A stretch of DNA of 64,000 nt from Arachidicoccus rhizosphaerae (GCF_900107765.1 NZ_FNQY01000001.1:1-64000), one strand, 5' to 3'; positions 20,609 to 30,401 are shown, counted from the first letter of the stretch. Program-made: numbers and translations. The notes: generated by a model not told the origin, from the sequence alone.

Positions 20609-23600
20609 CTAAAAAGTTAATTGCGCTCCAAAGAACAATTCTTTATTATTAGGGAAAGTCAATCCCCATGGGGTTAACTCATCTATACCTCTATAGAGGT
20701 TATAACTTGTATTATCCGCACCAACTTCTGGATCATAACCTGTGTACTTCGTAAATGTCAGCAGGTTTTTACCTCCAATATAGAATCTCAAGCTATTGAT
20801 TTTCAATTTTTTTGTAACCTTTTCTGGCAACTGATACCCAATGGTCAGCGATTTAAGTCGCAAATATGAACCGTCTTCGATAAATCGATCAGAAGCACGA
20901 AGATTATGATTTGGATCACCCAAAATAGCTCTTGGAATATTAGTGTTTACATTCTTTGGATAAATTGTTGTCACCCCCGAAACAGGATTCACAAAAGTGA
21001 TCTCTTCTGCACGGTATCTATTGAGAACGGTAGCATAGTCATTATAATAATGGTACATACCTTCACCCCAATATTTACCATTATTGTAGATCTCATTGCC
21101 TTGGGTTCCTTGCCACATTGTGGACAGATCAAAAGACCCGAAATTAGTATTATAGGAAAGGCTTAAATTAAACCCATAACTAAAATCAGGTATAGGACTT
21201 CCAATAAAGGCTTTGTCTTCTTCATTCAATACGCCATCTTTATTTAGATCCTTAAAACGAACGTCCCCTAAAGCAGCATTTGGCGCAAATGCCTTATCTG
21301 CAGTCAGCTGATCGTCTGATTTATATAGGCCATCCGTAACATATCCCCAAAACTCTCCAATGGATGATCCGACTGCTGTTCTTGTAACATTTTCGCCACC
21401 AGGGCTTACTGTTCCAGCAAGGATCTCATTATTGTTTCCCAATGCTAAAACTTTATTCTTCACTGTTGAAAGGTTAGCTGATACAGAATAATTAAGATTG
21501 CCTACTGAATTTTTATAAGTCACTAAAAATTCAAACCCTTTGTTCCTTATGCTGCCTGAATTTAACGTGGGGAATTTATCAAGATAACCAGCAGTATAAG
21601 ATATGGGGACATTTACCAACATATCTTCAGTTTTCTTATTATAATAATCAATAGTCATTTCTAGGCTGTTATTGAACATAGACAAATCAAGGCCTAAATC
21701 TGTGGAATATTGAGATTCCCATTTGACATCCGGATTAGAAGGGTTTGTCGGTAAGGCTCCTGTAACCTTTACGCCATTAAGATAATACCAAACATGATCA
21801 AACGTTACAGTATTTTGGTATTGATACTGTGGAATATCGGAGTTACCCAAAACACCGTAGCTTCCACGTATCTTCATGTCATTTATAAATGAAAGTTTTT
21901 TCATGAACTTTTCTTGTCCAATTCTCCAACCCGCAGAAACGGATGGGAAATTTCCATATCGGTTGTTTTCACTAAAATTGCCAGAACCGTCCCTTCTGAA
22001 GTTTAAAGTAAGCAAATACCTACTATCGTAATTATAGTTAATTCTGCCCAGCATGGAGTACATCGCAAACTGACTTATTGAGGACCCCACAACCTTTGAA
22101 CTAGCATCCTGTGTTAGACCCAGAATCAACAAATCCGAACTCGGCAATGCCCTAACGCCTCCATTTAGCCCTTTTGAATTTGATTCTTCTGAGGTAATAC
22201 CCGCTACAGCACTGATATCATGCTTTCCATAACGATGATCATAGGAAAGCGTATGTTCATATAAAACTCGATTACTCTGACTCATTGAAATATTTAACTC
22301 ATCCGGATCATGATTTTGGTATTGCCCGACTGAATACGCAGATATATAGCCTTGGTTTCTGCCTCTGTAAACATCTACGCCCAGATTAAATTTATATTTC
22401 AACCCAGGAATAAATTCATAGGTTAGCCATACATTACCATTAACACCAAAATCTTCGGATTCATTAGCATTCAAATAGGCATTCGCCAAAGCACTTGCGA
22501 CATCTGTACCATTTCCAGCACCTGCAAAACCTGTTGGATTACTGGAATCATACAATGGCAAAGTAGAGGACCATTTTTGTGCGTCAATTAAATTCTTATT
22601 ACTCCAGTTTCTTGAATTATAACTGATCTTAAAATTTTCGCCGACTTGTAAATTTCCAAGGGTGAAATCGGAAAGAAACTGTAAACTATAATCCTTCGAT
22701 TTGTCTTTGATGATTATTGGATTATCATTTCCAAAGGTTCCGTTTAACCTGAAATGAGCCATTTGTGAACCACCGCTGATAGATAACGCATGGTGCTGAT
22801 AACTTCCAGTACGCAATAAAGCATCTTGCATGTTATAACCTTCACCAATTTCGGGTGGATTTGAGAGGGCTTTCAAATAATCCGTTCTCGTCGGATCCTG
22901 ATTATACATTTCCTCATTGATCAACTCGGCCAACTGTTGACCATTTAACATCTTTATATTGTGTGAAATTTTCTTAACGCCCGCATAACCATTGTATTCA
23001 ATTCTAGTAGGTCCGGATACACCTTTTTTTGTTGTAATAAGTACGACTCCATTCGCGCCTCTTGACCCATAAATGGCACAAGATGCGGCATCCTTTAGAA
23101 TTTGTATACTGGCAATATTATTTTCATCAGGCATTGCTCCTCCTATCATTCCGTCTACTACAAACAGTGGATCCGTATTATTAATAGATCCTACACCTCT
23201 GATACGGATCCGGCCATCATTTATCTGTACGCCTGGTGCATCACTTTGTAATACAGCTGAAAACCCTCCAGGAACCTTTGTCATCTTTTTGGGGTCAACG
23301 GTAGTAATTGCAGATGTCAGGTCTACTTTTTTTTGTTTTCCATAACCGATCACAACCACCTGTTCCATTGTATTGGTCTCTGTTGGAACTAATTTAACAG
23401 AAAGGTCCTTACTATTATTCACTGCAACTTCCTGGCTGACAAATCCCAATGAATTTATGCCCAAGGTGTCCCCTTTATGCACTAACAAAGAGAATTTCCC
23501 ATTTTCATCCGACACAACACCATGGTTTGTCCCTTTAACTAAAACAGAGACACCTGGTACTGTTATATCGCTTTCATTATATATAGTTCCAGATATTTTA

Positions 23601-23707
23601 AAAGGTTGATCCTGCGAATAGACGGGATTTCTTAATAATCCCAATTGGAGAACAATCAGCATCACAACAAAGCTTATTCCCCTAAAGCTTCTTAAATAAT
23701 TCATCAT
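20609..23707 (-). CDS. susC: SusC/RagA-family TonB-dependent transporter
   Basis: A 1032-residue outer-membrane porin that imports oligosaccharides with TonB energy, together with SusD. Signal peptide about 1-32. A carboxypeptidase-D regulatory-like domain (about 37-112: ISGTIYNESDITVPGVSVLV) is followed by the SusC signature MEQVVVIGYGKQKKVDLTSA, the plug (about 115-235, with GRIRIRGVGSINNTDPLFVV and ASCAIYGSRGANGVVLITTK) and a long beta-barrel ending in FFGAQLTF. There is no N-terminal STN domain, so no sign of signalling through an anti-sigma factor. First gene of the PUL, with an operator and a phylum-type -7 box upstream. Confidence 0.96.
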   Translation of the reverse strand: MMNYLRSFRGISFVVMLIVLQLGLLRNPVYSQDQPFKISGTIYNESDITVPGVSVLVKGTNHGVVSDENGKFSLLVHKGDTLGINSLGFVSQEVAVNNSKDLSVKLVPTETNTMEQVVVIGYGKQKKVDLTSAITTVDPKKMTKVPGGFSAVLQSDAPGVQINDGRIRIRGVGSINNTDPLFVVDGMIGGAMPDENNIASIQILKDAASCAIYGSRGANGVVLITTKKGVSGPTRIEYNGYAGVKKISHNIKMLNGQQLAELINEEMYNQDPTRTDYLKALSNPPEIGEGYNMQDALLRTGSYQHHALSISGGSQMAHFRLNGTFGNDNPIIIKDKSKDYSLQFLSDFTLGNLQVGENFKISYNSRNWSNKNLIDAQKWSSTLPLYDSSNPTGFAGAGNGTDVASALANAYLNANESEDFGVNGNVWLTYEFIPGLKYKFNLGVDVYRGRNQGYISAYSVGQYQNHDPDELNISMSQSNRVLYEHTLSYDHRYGKHDISAVAGITSEESNSKGLNGGVRALPSSDLLILGLTQDASSKVVGSSISQFAMYSMLGRINYNYDSRYLLTLNFRRDGSGNFSENNRYGNFPSVSAGWRIGQEKFMKKLSFINDMKIRGSYGVLGNSDIPQYQYQNTVTFDHVWYYLNGVKVTGALPTNPSNPDVKWESQYSTDLGLDLSMFNNSLEMTIDYYNKKTEDMLVNVPISYTAGYLDKFPTLNSGSIRNKGFEFLVTYKNSVGNLNYSVSANLSTVKNKVLALGNNNEILAGTVSPGGENVTRTAVGSSIGEFWGYVTDGLYKSDDQLTADKAFAPNAALGDVRFKDLNKDGVLNEEDKAFIGSPIPDFSYGFNLSLSYNTNFGSFDLSTMWQGTQGNEIYNNGKYWGEGMYHYYNDYATVLNRYRAEEITFVNPVSGVTTIYPKNVNTNIPRAILGDPNHNLRASDRFIEDGSYLRLKSLTIGYQLPEKVTKKLKINSLRFYIGGKNLLTFTKYTGYDPEVGADNTSYNLYRGIDELTPWGLTFPNNKELFFGAQLTF

Positions 23708-23864
23708 TTGATTTTGTTTTTAATACCCTTTAATAATTTGAAAATCATTTAACCCTGTAAAATCATTTTTTGTGATAAGTTCTAAGATGTGTTCTTTTCA
23801 AAAGGTTCCATTGTGATGTAATTTTATAGTTTATAATGAGGGGATTTTCTGTTAAAACACAATG

Positions 23865-23887
23865 TAAATTGTAAATTATACAATTTA
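23865..23887. promoter_or_regulatory. Perfect inverted repeat at the susC transcription start
   Basis: TAAATTGTA (23865-23873) and TACAATTTA (23879-23887) are perfect 9-base arms around AATTA. On the minus strand it begins about 9 bases after the predicted -7 box, so it would form the very 5' end of the susC mRNA or an operator over the start site. Confidence 0.45.
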
Positions 23888-23895
23888 ACCGTAAA

Positions 23896-23903
23896 CAAAT
23901 GTA
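23896..23903 (-). promoter_or_regulatory. Predicted -7 promoter element of susC
   Basis: On the minus strand this reads TACATTTG, a full match to the Bacteroidota -7 consensus TAnnTTTG. It would start transcription near 23889, giving a leader of about 180 bases before susC. No clear -33 TTTG is present; the LacI-like operator occupies that place. Confidence 0.6.
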
Positions 23904-23917
23904 ATGTTAATTAATTA

Positions 23918-23939
23918 AAATTGCATTCGATTGCACAAT
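23918..23939. promoter_or_regulatory. LacI-type operator upstream of susC
   Basis: TTGCATTCGATTGCA (23921-23935) is a near copy of the perfect palindrome between xylB and lacI: over the 22-base frame 18 bases agree. It lies 14 bases upstream of the susC -7 box, over the -33 region, where a bound repressor would block RNA polymerase. A further palindrome GAAATCGATTTC lies at 23971-23982. Confidence 0.65.
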
Positions 23940-23970
23940 TTTTTTTGAAAAAATTTTTATCTTTATTTAA

Positions 23971-23982
23971 GAAATCGATTTC
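23971..23982. promoter_or_regulatory. Second palindrome upstream of susC
   Basis: GAAATCGATTTC is a perfect 12-base palindrome sharing the ATCGAT centre of the operator, with centres 48 bases apart. It could be an auxiliary operator site. The rest of the 523-base gap (23708-24230) holds no gene that I can support. Confidence 0.3.
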
Positions 23983-24161
23983 ATAATTGTCGATAAGACA
24001 CAATTATTATTAATAGACTAAATTAAACATTAACAGGCTTAGCAATCAAAATGTGTTAATTACAATTTATATACTTAATTCATATGTTACACAAAAATTG
24101 CCAGAAAATGAAGTAATATCTCAACAGCCGAAGAATTTATTATAATTCCTCGCGTAATAGA

Positions 24162-24207
24162 AACCCCTTTAGAATACTTTTATAAATAAAAGTATTCTAA
24201 AGGGGTT
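24162..24207 (-). terminator. Strong terminator after the GH2 gene
   Basis: AACCCCTTTAGAATACTTTT (24162-24181) and its perfect 20-base complement (24188-24207) surround a 6-base loop. It lies 24 bases after the GH2 stop codon and separates the GC-richer xylose region from the AT-rich PUL. Confidence 0.85.
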
Positions 24208-24230
24208 ATACGGTGTATGGAATTAAATAA

Positions 24231-27110
24231 TTACTGATTTATATAAATCGGAAGCCGGGCACTTTTAAGCCCCTCACATTCAGCATCGATATAAATAATC
24301 GCTCTTTCTACTTTATATGAATCTCTATCATTCGCTAATTTATTTTCTTTATTTGTGGATGATGGTCCGACAATACAAAGCGCCTTGCCACTAAAAGCTT
24401 TCCGGTTATCGGAGGCGAAGCAGTGAAGGTCAGCCGGATCGCCGTTATCCGTCGCCCATATCTTGACCTGGCGTGCATTTGCATCAGTGTCTGCCTCCAC
24501 TGCCCGAATGGTAAAGTGAATACTATTTTGCGCATCCGGCACCAGGTTTCCTTTATCATCGATGACTTCTGCCTTGATAAAAGCCAGGGATCTTTCTGCC
24601 AGATGAATCGTATCGGTATTTGCTGTAAGCCGGATGGCCGCCGGAGCGCCTGCCGTATTTAATGACTCGGTGGCCCATAATTTTCCATTTTTATAGGTGA
24701 CCACTTTAATATTCCCCGGCTCATATACAGCACTGTCCCATCTGAACCTGTAGGTATAAGGCGTTTTATATCGTTTACCCTGGGATATACCGTTTATAAA
24801 CAGTTCAGCTTCATCCCCTGAACTAAATACATGGACAGGCGTGACTATTCCTTCTCTTCCGGGCAGGGTCCAGCTGGGCAGTATATGTGCCATGGGATAA
24901 TCAGGACGCCATCTGGCCTGGTATAAATAATAACGGTCCTTTTTAAATCCGGCCAGATCAATGATGCCTGAATAGGATCCTTTTGCCGCGTAATACGGCG
25001 TGGGTTCTCCCAGGTAATCAAAACCCGACCAGACAAATTCACCGGCTACAAAAGGATGCTGATCCTGAGCGGCAAAGACTTTATCGGGAGAAGCCCCAAA
25101 GGCCGCCGTATACAACCCGTAATCACTCACCCATAAATTCCTGGGATCTCCGCCTGAAGTGTCACTGGCGGGTGCACTGTTATATTTTGTTACCGGGAAT
25201 ACATAGGTGCCTCTCGTGCTTAAGGTGGAGGCAGATTCACTGCTGATGATCATCTTATCCGCAAACTGGTGATGAAAGCTGTCATATAAGGGTGAGGTAT
25301 GAATACCCTGCAGCCCTGCATAGGCAGGCGCATCTCTGATACCCTCTCCCTGATAATTTAGATTCAGCACATCCATGACCCGGCCAAAAGGCATGAGCGG
25401 TCTGGCATAGTTCATCGAGGCGGAAGCAGGTCTTGTCGGATCTTCTTCATGGACAATATCATGAAGCCTTTTAGCCAGCGCCGCTCCGGCGCTGTCCGTA
25501 TACTGTTCCCCTACCTCATTGCCAAAACTCCACTGCATAATGGACGGATGATTGCGGTCTCTGCGCACAAAGGATCTAAGGAGGGCTTCATACCAGTCGT
25601 CAAAAATCAGATGAAAATCCAGTGGGTTCTTCCCTTTTTGCCAACAGTCATTGATCTCATCGATAACCAGCAGTCCCATGCTATCTGTAAGGTCCAGCAG
25701 CTGCGGATCGGGAGGATTATGAGAGAACCGGATGGCGTTGCAGCCCATTTCCTTTAAGATCTCCAGTTGCCTGAGTGCGGCTGACCGGTTAAAAGCTGCG
25801 CCAAGCGCTCCGAGATCATGATGTTGATTTACCCCCTGAATCCTTACTTTATGGCCGTTAACAATAAGCCCTCTGTTTGCGTCATATTGAATATCCCGGA
25901 TGCCGAACTTTGTCTGGTATTCATCGAGCAGCTGCCCCTTCTGATTATATACAAGGGAGCGTATCTCGTAGCGGCTGGCCTGATACCGGTTGATATCTTT
26001 TGTAAAACCGACCGGCTGCCAGAGCCTGGGGTTATTCAGCTGAGCGGTCGCCAGGGCGGTCGCCGCCTTGCCCTTTGCCAGCCGGAGCTCCACAGGCGTA
26101 AATCCGGCCAGAGGCTCGCCTGTTACGTTGCCTTTTTCATCCAGGGCGTAAACAGAGGAGACAACACGCAGGTCCGCCGTATTGCCGGACTGGTTATTTA
26201 GCTTCACTTCCAGACGGACCAGGGCTTTGTTAGCGGAGACCTCCTGAGTGGTAACATATGTTCCGTACTGATCGATATGGACCGGGTTTACTTTTACCAG
26301 CCAGACATTTCTGTAAATACCGGCGCCGGGATACCACCTGGAACTACTTGCCGGATTATCGAGCCGGATCGCCAGCTGATTCATGCCGCCCGGATGTACA
26401 AAAGCAGTCAGATCTAATCTGAATGAGCTGTATCCGTAAGGCCAGCCACCTACCAGATGCCCGTTAAGCCACACTTCGGCGTAACTCATGGCGCCATCCA
26501 TGTCTAAAAAAATACGTTTGCCTTTATCCGCAGCGGGAATGTTCAGCTTTTTTCTGTACCAGGCCACGCCCTGTACCGGCAGCCGGCCCATGCCGCCGCC
26601 TACCGGCACCGGATCTCCCTTATAAAATTCCTTGTCTATGGCCCAGTCATGAGGCAGATTCACCTTTTGCCAATGGCCGTCATTAAAATCTGCCTGCACG
26701 AAAGCAAAGTCCTGACCGGGACTTTTACCCACCGGGTGGGGGTACCAATCAGCAGTATCTTTAATAAATTTGTTGGCCGTAGGAAGTATCCAGGATTTAA
26801 CCCCGCCAACGCCGCCGGTTTTTCCGGTAATATCTGCTCTTGTATCGGCTACTTTCTGATCATTATGATCGGTTACCTGAGGACGCTTATCATAATAAAG
26901 GGAATCCGGCTCCTGATCCTGCCCCAAACTGTCCTGACCGGGATAGCGCATGAAACGCCAGCCCTGATCGATTAATATTCTTTGTCTGGGGCTTTGACCC
27001 GGATCATTTTGTGCGTGCGCCGCTGCCGATAAAAGGCAGAGTAATAAAGCACAGACCATCCGTCTAAAAAAAAGCGGTGGATAAAAGTTGCTTTTAACAT
27101 CAGTATCCAT
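24231..27110 (-). CDS. GH2 glycosidase (beta-galactosidase-like, DUF4982)
   Basis: A secreted GH2 enzyme of about 959 residues from the ATG at 27110 (an in-frame ATG at 27167 adds 19 residues; the signal peptide MVCALLLCLLSAAAHAQ fits the later start better). Order: sugar-binding jelly roll with VNLPHDWAIDKEFYKG and AWYRKKL, immunoglobulin-like domain, TIM barrel with GVNQHHDLGALG and IRFSHNPPDP, acid/base Glu in MQWSFGNEVGEQ, nucleophile Glu in IISSESASTLSTRG, then a DUF4982-type domain and a C-terminal domain. Family activities include beta-galactosidase, glucuronidase and others; the substrate cannot be fixed. It follows xylE but a terminator lies between. Confidence 0.88.
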   Translation of the reverse strand: MDTDVKSNFYPPLFFRRMVCALLLCLLSAAAHAQNDPGQSPRQRILIDQGWRFMRYPGQDSLGQDQEPDSLYYDKRPQVTDHNDQKVADTRADITGKTGGVGGVKSWILPTANKFIKDTADWYPHPVGKSPGQDFAFVQADFNDGHWQKVNLPHDWAIDKEFYKGDPVPVGGGMGRLPVQGVAWYRKKLNIPAADKGKRIFLDMDGAMSYAEVWLNGHLVGGWPYGYSSFRLDLTAFVHPGGMNQLAIRLDNPASSSRWYPGAGIYRNVWLVKVNPVHIDQYGTYVTTQEVSANKALVRLEVKLNNQSGNTADLRVVSSVYALDEKGNVTGEPLAGFTPVELRLAKGKAATALATAQLNNPRLWQPVGFTKDINRYQASRYEIRSLVYNQKGQLLDEYQTKFGIRDIQYDANRGLIVNGHKVRIQGVNQHHDLGALGAAFNRSAALRQLEILKEMGCNAIRFSHNPPDPQLLDLTDSMGLLVIDEINDCWQKGKNPLDFHLIFDDWYEALLRSFVRRDRNHPSIMQWSFGNEVGEQYTDSAGAALAKRLHDIVHEEDPTRPASASMNYARPLMPFGRVMDVLNLNYQGEGIRDAPAYAGLQGIHTSPLYDSFHHQFADKMIISSESASTLSTRGTYVFPVTKYNSAPASDTSGGDPRNLWVSDYGLYTAAFGASPDKVFAAQDQHPFVAGEFVWSGFDYLGEPTPYYAAKGSYSGIIDLAGFKKDRYYLYQARWRPDYPMAHILPSWTLPGREGIVTPVHVFSSGDEAELFINGISQGKRYKTPYTYRFRWDSAVYEPGNIKVVTYKNGKLWATESLNTAGAPAAIRLTANTDTIHLAERSLAFIKAEVIDDKGNLVPDAQNSIHFTIRAVEADTDANARQVKIWATDNGDPADLHCFASDNRKAFSGKALCIVGPSSTNKENKLANDRDSYKVERAIIYIDAECEGLKSARLPIYINQ

Positions 27111-27203
27111 TGCAGTCTGCATAACCTGGCGCGCTATATGGATGGATGGACATTTTGGGGTTATCATACGTCAAAGTCTCCTAATTAAAATATGTGGTCA
27201 AAA

Positions 27204-27268
27204 AAAGGCTTGCAGGCCGGCTATACCCAACTGTTCTGACAGTTCGTTTAACCTGGCCGCAAGCCTTT
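27204..27268 (-). terminator. Terminator of the xylBAE operon
   Basis: AAAGGCTTGCAGGCC (27204-27218) pairs with GGCCGCAAGCCTTT (27255-27268) with one bulged base. Inside, AACTGT and ACAGTT (27229-27244) form a second stem. On the minus strand the outer stem is followed by a T-run, so this is an intrinsic terminator 67 bases after xylE. Confidence 0.8.
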
Positions 27269-27335
27269 ATAAGTAAGTATGGATAGATTTTATCCGGATG
27301 GACTTATCCGGATGCGGATAAGTCCGTTCAGTACC

Positions 27336-28994
27336 TTAATGTTTCTTTTTCCAGAACAGTTCAATTTCTTCCAGACTGCGTCCTTTGGTTTCCGGAACCA
27401 GTCGCCAGATAAAGATGGCGGATAAAACAGACATGATGCCATATACCCAATAGGCAAAGCCATGGTGAAATTTATCTACTAAGGCGATATTATCGTTCAT
27501 CATGGGGAAGGTAAAGGACACCACCCAGTTAGCAATCCACTGTACTGCTACTGCTATAGACATCGCTCCTCTGATTGAATTAGGGAATATCTCTGCCAGC
27601 AGTACCCAGCATACCGGACCCCAGCTCATGGCAAAGGCGGCGGTATAGATCAGCATAAAAATCAAGGCCCCCACGCCCACGCTGTCAAAATAAAAAGAAA
27701 GCCCCAGGGCAATCATACTGACAGCCATGCCCAAGGATCCGATAATCATCAGCGGCTTACGCCCGAATTTATCCACCGTGAATATGGCCAGTACCGTAAA
27801 CAGCAGATTGACGATCCCTACGATAATGGTTTGAAGTAAAGAAGCGTCGGTGGAAGCGCCCATATTTCTGAAGATATTACCCGCATAGTAAAGCACCACG
27901 TTAATGCCCACAAACTGCTGGAATACGGATAGCAGGATACCGATTACAATAATCAGCGATCCGTAAGAAAGCCAGGGACGGCTATGATCTTTTAAAGTTC
28001 CCTTTATCGCTTCCAGCACACCCGGCGCCTCTGACTTACCGCCAATTTTTTCCAGGACTTTTAAAGCCTCTTGCTCTTTGCCTTTTAATGCCAGAAAACG
28101 CGGTGTTTCCGGGATAAAAAACAGCAGGATAAAAAACAGGCCGGCAGGCACGACTCCGGACAAAAACATCCAACGCCAGCCGATTTCCTTCAGCCAGGCT
28201 TCATCTCCCTGGGCAGCGATCCTGTAATTGACAAAATAAATCACCAGCATACCGAAGATAATGGCAAACTGGTTAAAAGAAACCAGTTTACCTCTGGTCC
28301 TAGCCGGGGCAATCTCTGCGATATACATCGGAGAAATCATGGAAGCCAGTCCCACGCCGATTCCTCCGATAATTCTGTATATCACAAAAGAGAATACATC
28401 CAGGGTGCCAAAGACATTGAACAACTCAGGCCTCCAGGCACCGATAGCCGAGAGGATAAAACAAATGGCCGATATAAACAGGCCGTTTTTCCGTCCCAGA
28501 CTTTTGGATACCACGCCTGCTAAAGCGCCGCCTACAATACATCCCACCAGCGCACTGGCAATCACAAAACCTTTAATCGTGTCTCCCATTCCCTGGACAG
28601 CGACGCTGTCCGCAGGTACCGCTTCCCCGATAAAAGACCAGCTCCAGACCCCCCAAAGGATTAAAACAATGGCAGTAAACAGTCCGCCTTTTTTACGGCC
28701 CAGCAGTTTAAGCATCTGGAAGGAGATGATAACGGCTACCACCAAAAGGACCACCACCATCAGTATCCGGTACTGCGTAATGATGGGACGAGTCAGCGTC
28801 TGGTAATGAGCAGGATCCAGCATGGGTGTAATATAAAAATCCACCAGGGATTTTTCTGCCCCGTTCACCACTGCGGTATCATACCCGAATAAGAGCCCCC
28901 CAAAAGTGGCTACCAGGGTTAAAAGCACTAAGTATAACTTGTTGCCCTGTTGTAATCCTGTATCGGCGGATCCGCCGGTATTTATAAAAGCCAT
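27336..28994 (-). CDS. xylE: XylE-like D-xylose:H+ symporter (MFS sugar porter) with insertion
   Basis: A 552-residue inner-membrane sugar porter, very like E. coli XylE in FGGLLFGYDTAV, FVIYRIIGGIGVGLASM, RGKLVSFNQFAIIFG, FQQFVGINVVLYYAGN, AFAMSWGPVCWVLLAEIFPN and the ending PETKGRSLEEIE. It should bring xylose into the cytoplasm for XylA. Between TM1 and TM2, where E. coli XylE has a short loop, there is an insertion of roughly 75 residues (about 57-135) with two hydrophobic stretches (about 76-97 and 104-123), probably two extra helices. Last gene of xylB-xylA-xylE, 61 bases after xylA. Confidence 0.93.
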   Translation of the reverse strand: MAFINTGGSADTGLQQGNKLYLVLLTLVATFGGLLFGYDTAVVNGAEKSLVDFYITPMLDPAHYQTLTRPIITQYRILMVVVLLVVAVIISFQMLKLLGRKKGGLFTAIVLILWGVWSWSFIGEAVPADSVAVQGMGDTIKGFVIASALVGCIVGGALAGVVSKSLGRKNGLFISAICFILSAIGAWRPELFNVFGTLDVFSFVIYRIIGGIGVGLASMISPMYIAEIAPARTRGKLVSFNQFAIIFGMLVIYFVNYRIAAQGDEAWLKEIGWRWMFLSGVVPAGLFFILLFFIPETPRFLALKGKEQEALKVLEKIGGKSEAPGVLEAIKGTLKDHSRPWLSYGSLIIVIGILLSVFQQFVGINVVLYYAGNIFRNMGASTDASLLQTIIVGIVNLLFTVLAIFTVDKFGRKPLMIIGSLGMAVSMIALGLSFYFDSVGVGALIFMLIYTAAFAMSWGPVCWVLLAEIFPNSIRGAMSIAVAVQWIANWVVSFTFPMMNDNIALVDKFHHGFAYWVYGIMSVLSAIFIWRLVPETKGRSLEEIELFWKKKH

Positions 28995-29055
28995 ATGTGA
29001 TGGTTTTAGCGTTTGGTTGTAGGATGATTAAAGCGAAGCTTTTAGCAATCCCGGA

Positions 29056-30384
29056 TTAGATATATTGATTAATGATGTTCTCGTATAATTCCTGTTTGCC
29101 GCTGATCATGGCCGGTTCACCATTGGCTACCGCATAATCTCGCAGGGCCACCAGATCCAGTTTGCCTGCTTCAAAATCCGCGCCCGCACCACTGTCAAAG
29201 GACTGATAGCGCTGCTGACGAAGTTTTTTGTAATCAGACTGCTGTAAAACTGCGTCGGCCACAATAAGCGCTCTGGCAAAAGTGTCCATGCCACCGATAT
29301 GCGCATAGAACAGATCCTCGGGATCCGTAGAGTTTCTTCTGATTTTTGCGTCAAAGTTGATTCCGCCTTTATTAAGACCACCGGCTTCCAGTAAGATCAG
29401 CATGGTTTCTGCCAGCTCATTGACACTGGTCGGGAACTGATCGGTATCCCAGCCGTTTTGATAATCTCCTCTGTTGGCGTCCATGGAACCTAATAATCCC
29501 GCCTGTGCGGCCACCTGCACTTCATGCTGGAACGTATGGCCGGCAAGTGTGGCATGGTTCACTTCCAGATTCAGCTTAAAGTCATTTTGCAGACCAAAAT
29601 GCTCTAAGAAGCCAATAACGGTGGCTGCGTCATAATCATATTGATGTTTGGTAGGTTCACAGGGTTTTGGTTCGATTAAGAAAGTGCCGGTGAAGCCCTG
29701 GGCTCTGCCGTAGTCCTTAGCGACATGCAGGAACTTCGCCAGATGTTCCTGTTCTCTTTTCATATCGGTATTTAAAAGACTCATGTACCCTTCTCTGCCG
29801 CCCCAGAATACATAGTTGGAACCGCCCAGCTTAATGGTAGCGTCCAAGGCCGCTTTCACCTGTGCAGCGCCGTGCGTCAGCACGTGAAAATCAGGATTGG
29901 TCGCTGCCCCGTTCATGTAACGTACATGAGAGAACAGATTAGCCGTACCCCAGAGCAGTTCAATGCCGCTGGCAGCCTGTTTTTGTTTGGCATAGTCCGT
30001 AATGAAACTCATGCGTTTCTCATTTTCCTGAATATCATTCGTATGTTCAATCAGGTCCACATCGTGAAAACAGTAAAACGGCAGGTTGATCTTTGTCATA
30101 AATTCAAAGGCCGCGTCCATTTTATCCTTAGCCCGCTGCAAGGGGTCTGCGCTCTGATCCCATGGGAAAAAATGGGTTCTGCCGCCAAAAGGATCGGAAC
30201 CGTCTCCGTTAAAAGAGTGCCAGTAAGCACAGGCAAAACGTAACCAGTCTTTCATGGGTTTGCCTGCTACCACTCTGTCTGCTTCATACCATCTGAATGC
30301 CAGTGGATTTTTTGATTCGCGGCCTTCGAACTGAACCTGGCCGATACCTTTAAAGAACGCTTTGTCCCCGGTAATAATTGACAT
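29056..30384 (-). CDS. xylA: Xylose isomerase
   Basis: A 442-residue cytoplasmic enzyme converting D-xylose to D-xylulose with two divalent metals. Seen: catalytic H107 in FCFHDVDL-like [22 protein letters not shown], metal-binding Glu in [35 protein letters not shown], and [20 protein letters not shown]. All active-site blocks are present and the length is that of the class II isomerases. It lies 17 bases after xylB and before xylE, so one transcript is expected, controlled by the operator upstream of xylB. Confidence 0.97.
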   Translation of the reverse strand: MSIITGDKAFFKGIGQVQFEGRESKNPLAFRWYEADRVVAGKPMKDWLRFACAYWHSFNGDGSDPFGGRTHFFPWDQSADPLQRAKDKMDAAFEFMTKINLPFYCFHDVDLIEHTNDIQENEKRMSFITDYAKQKQAASGIELLWGTANLFSHVRYMNGAATNPDFHVLTHGAAQVKAALDATIKLGGSNYVFWGGREGYMSLLNTDMKREQEHLAKFLHVAKDYGRAQGFTGTFLIEPKPCEPTKHQYDYDAATVIGFLEHFGLQNDFKLNLEVNHATLAGHTFQHEVQVAAQAGLLGSMDANRGDYQNGWDTDQFPTSVNELAETMLILLEAGGLNKGGINFDAKIRRNSTDPEDLFYAHIGGMDTFARALIVADAVLQQSDYKKLRQQRYQSFDSGAGADFEAGKLDLVALRDYAVANGEPAMISGKQELYENIINQYI

Positions 30385-30401
30385 ATCTACTTTGATTTTT
30401 T

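Noticed and set aside
25818-26201. 127-codon open frame opposite the GH2 gene
   Set aside because: It runs antisense to a clearly coding gene, with no family pattern or promoter.
28261-28806. 181-codon open frame opposite xylE
   Set aside because: It is the antisense shadow of a highly conserved transporter; its Pro/Thr/Ile-rich translation looks non-natural.
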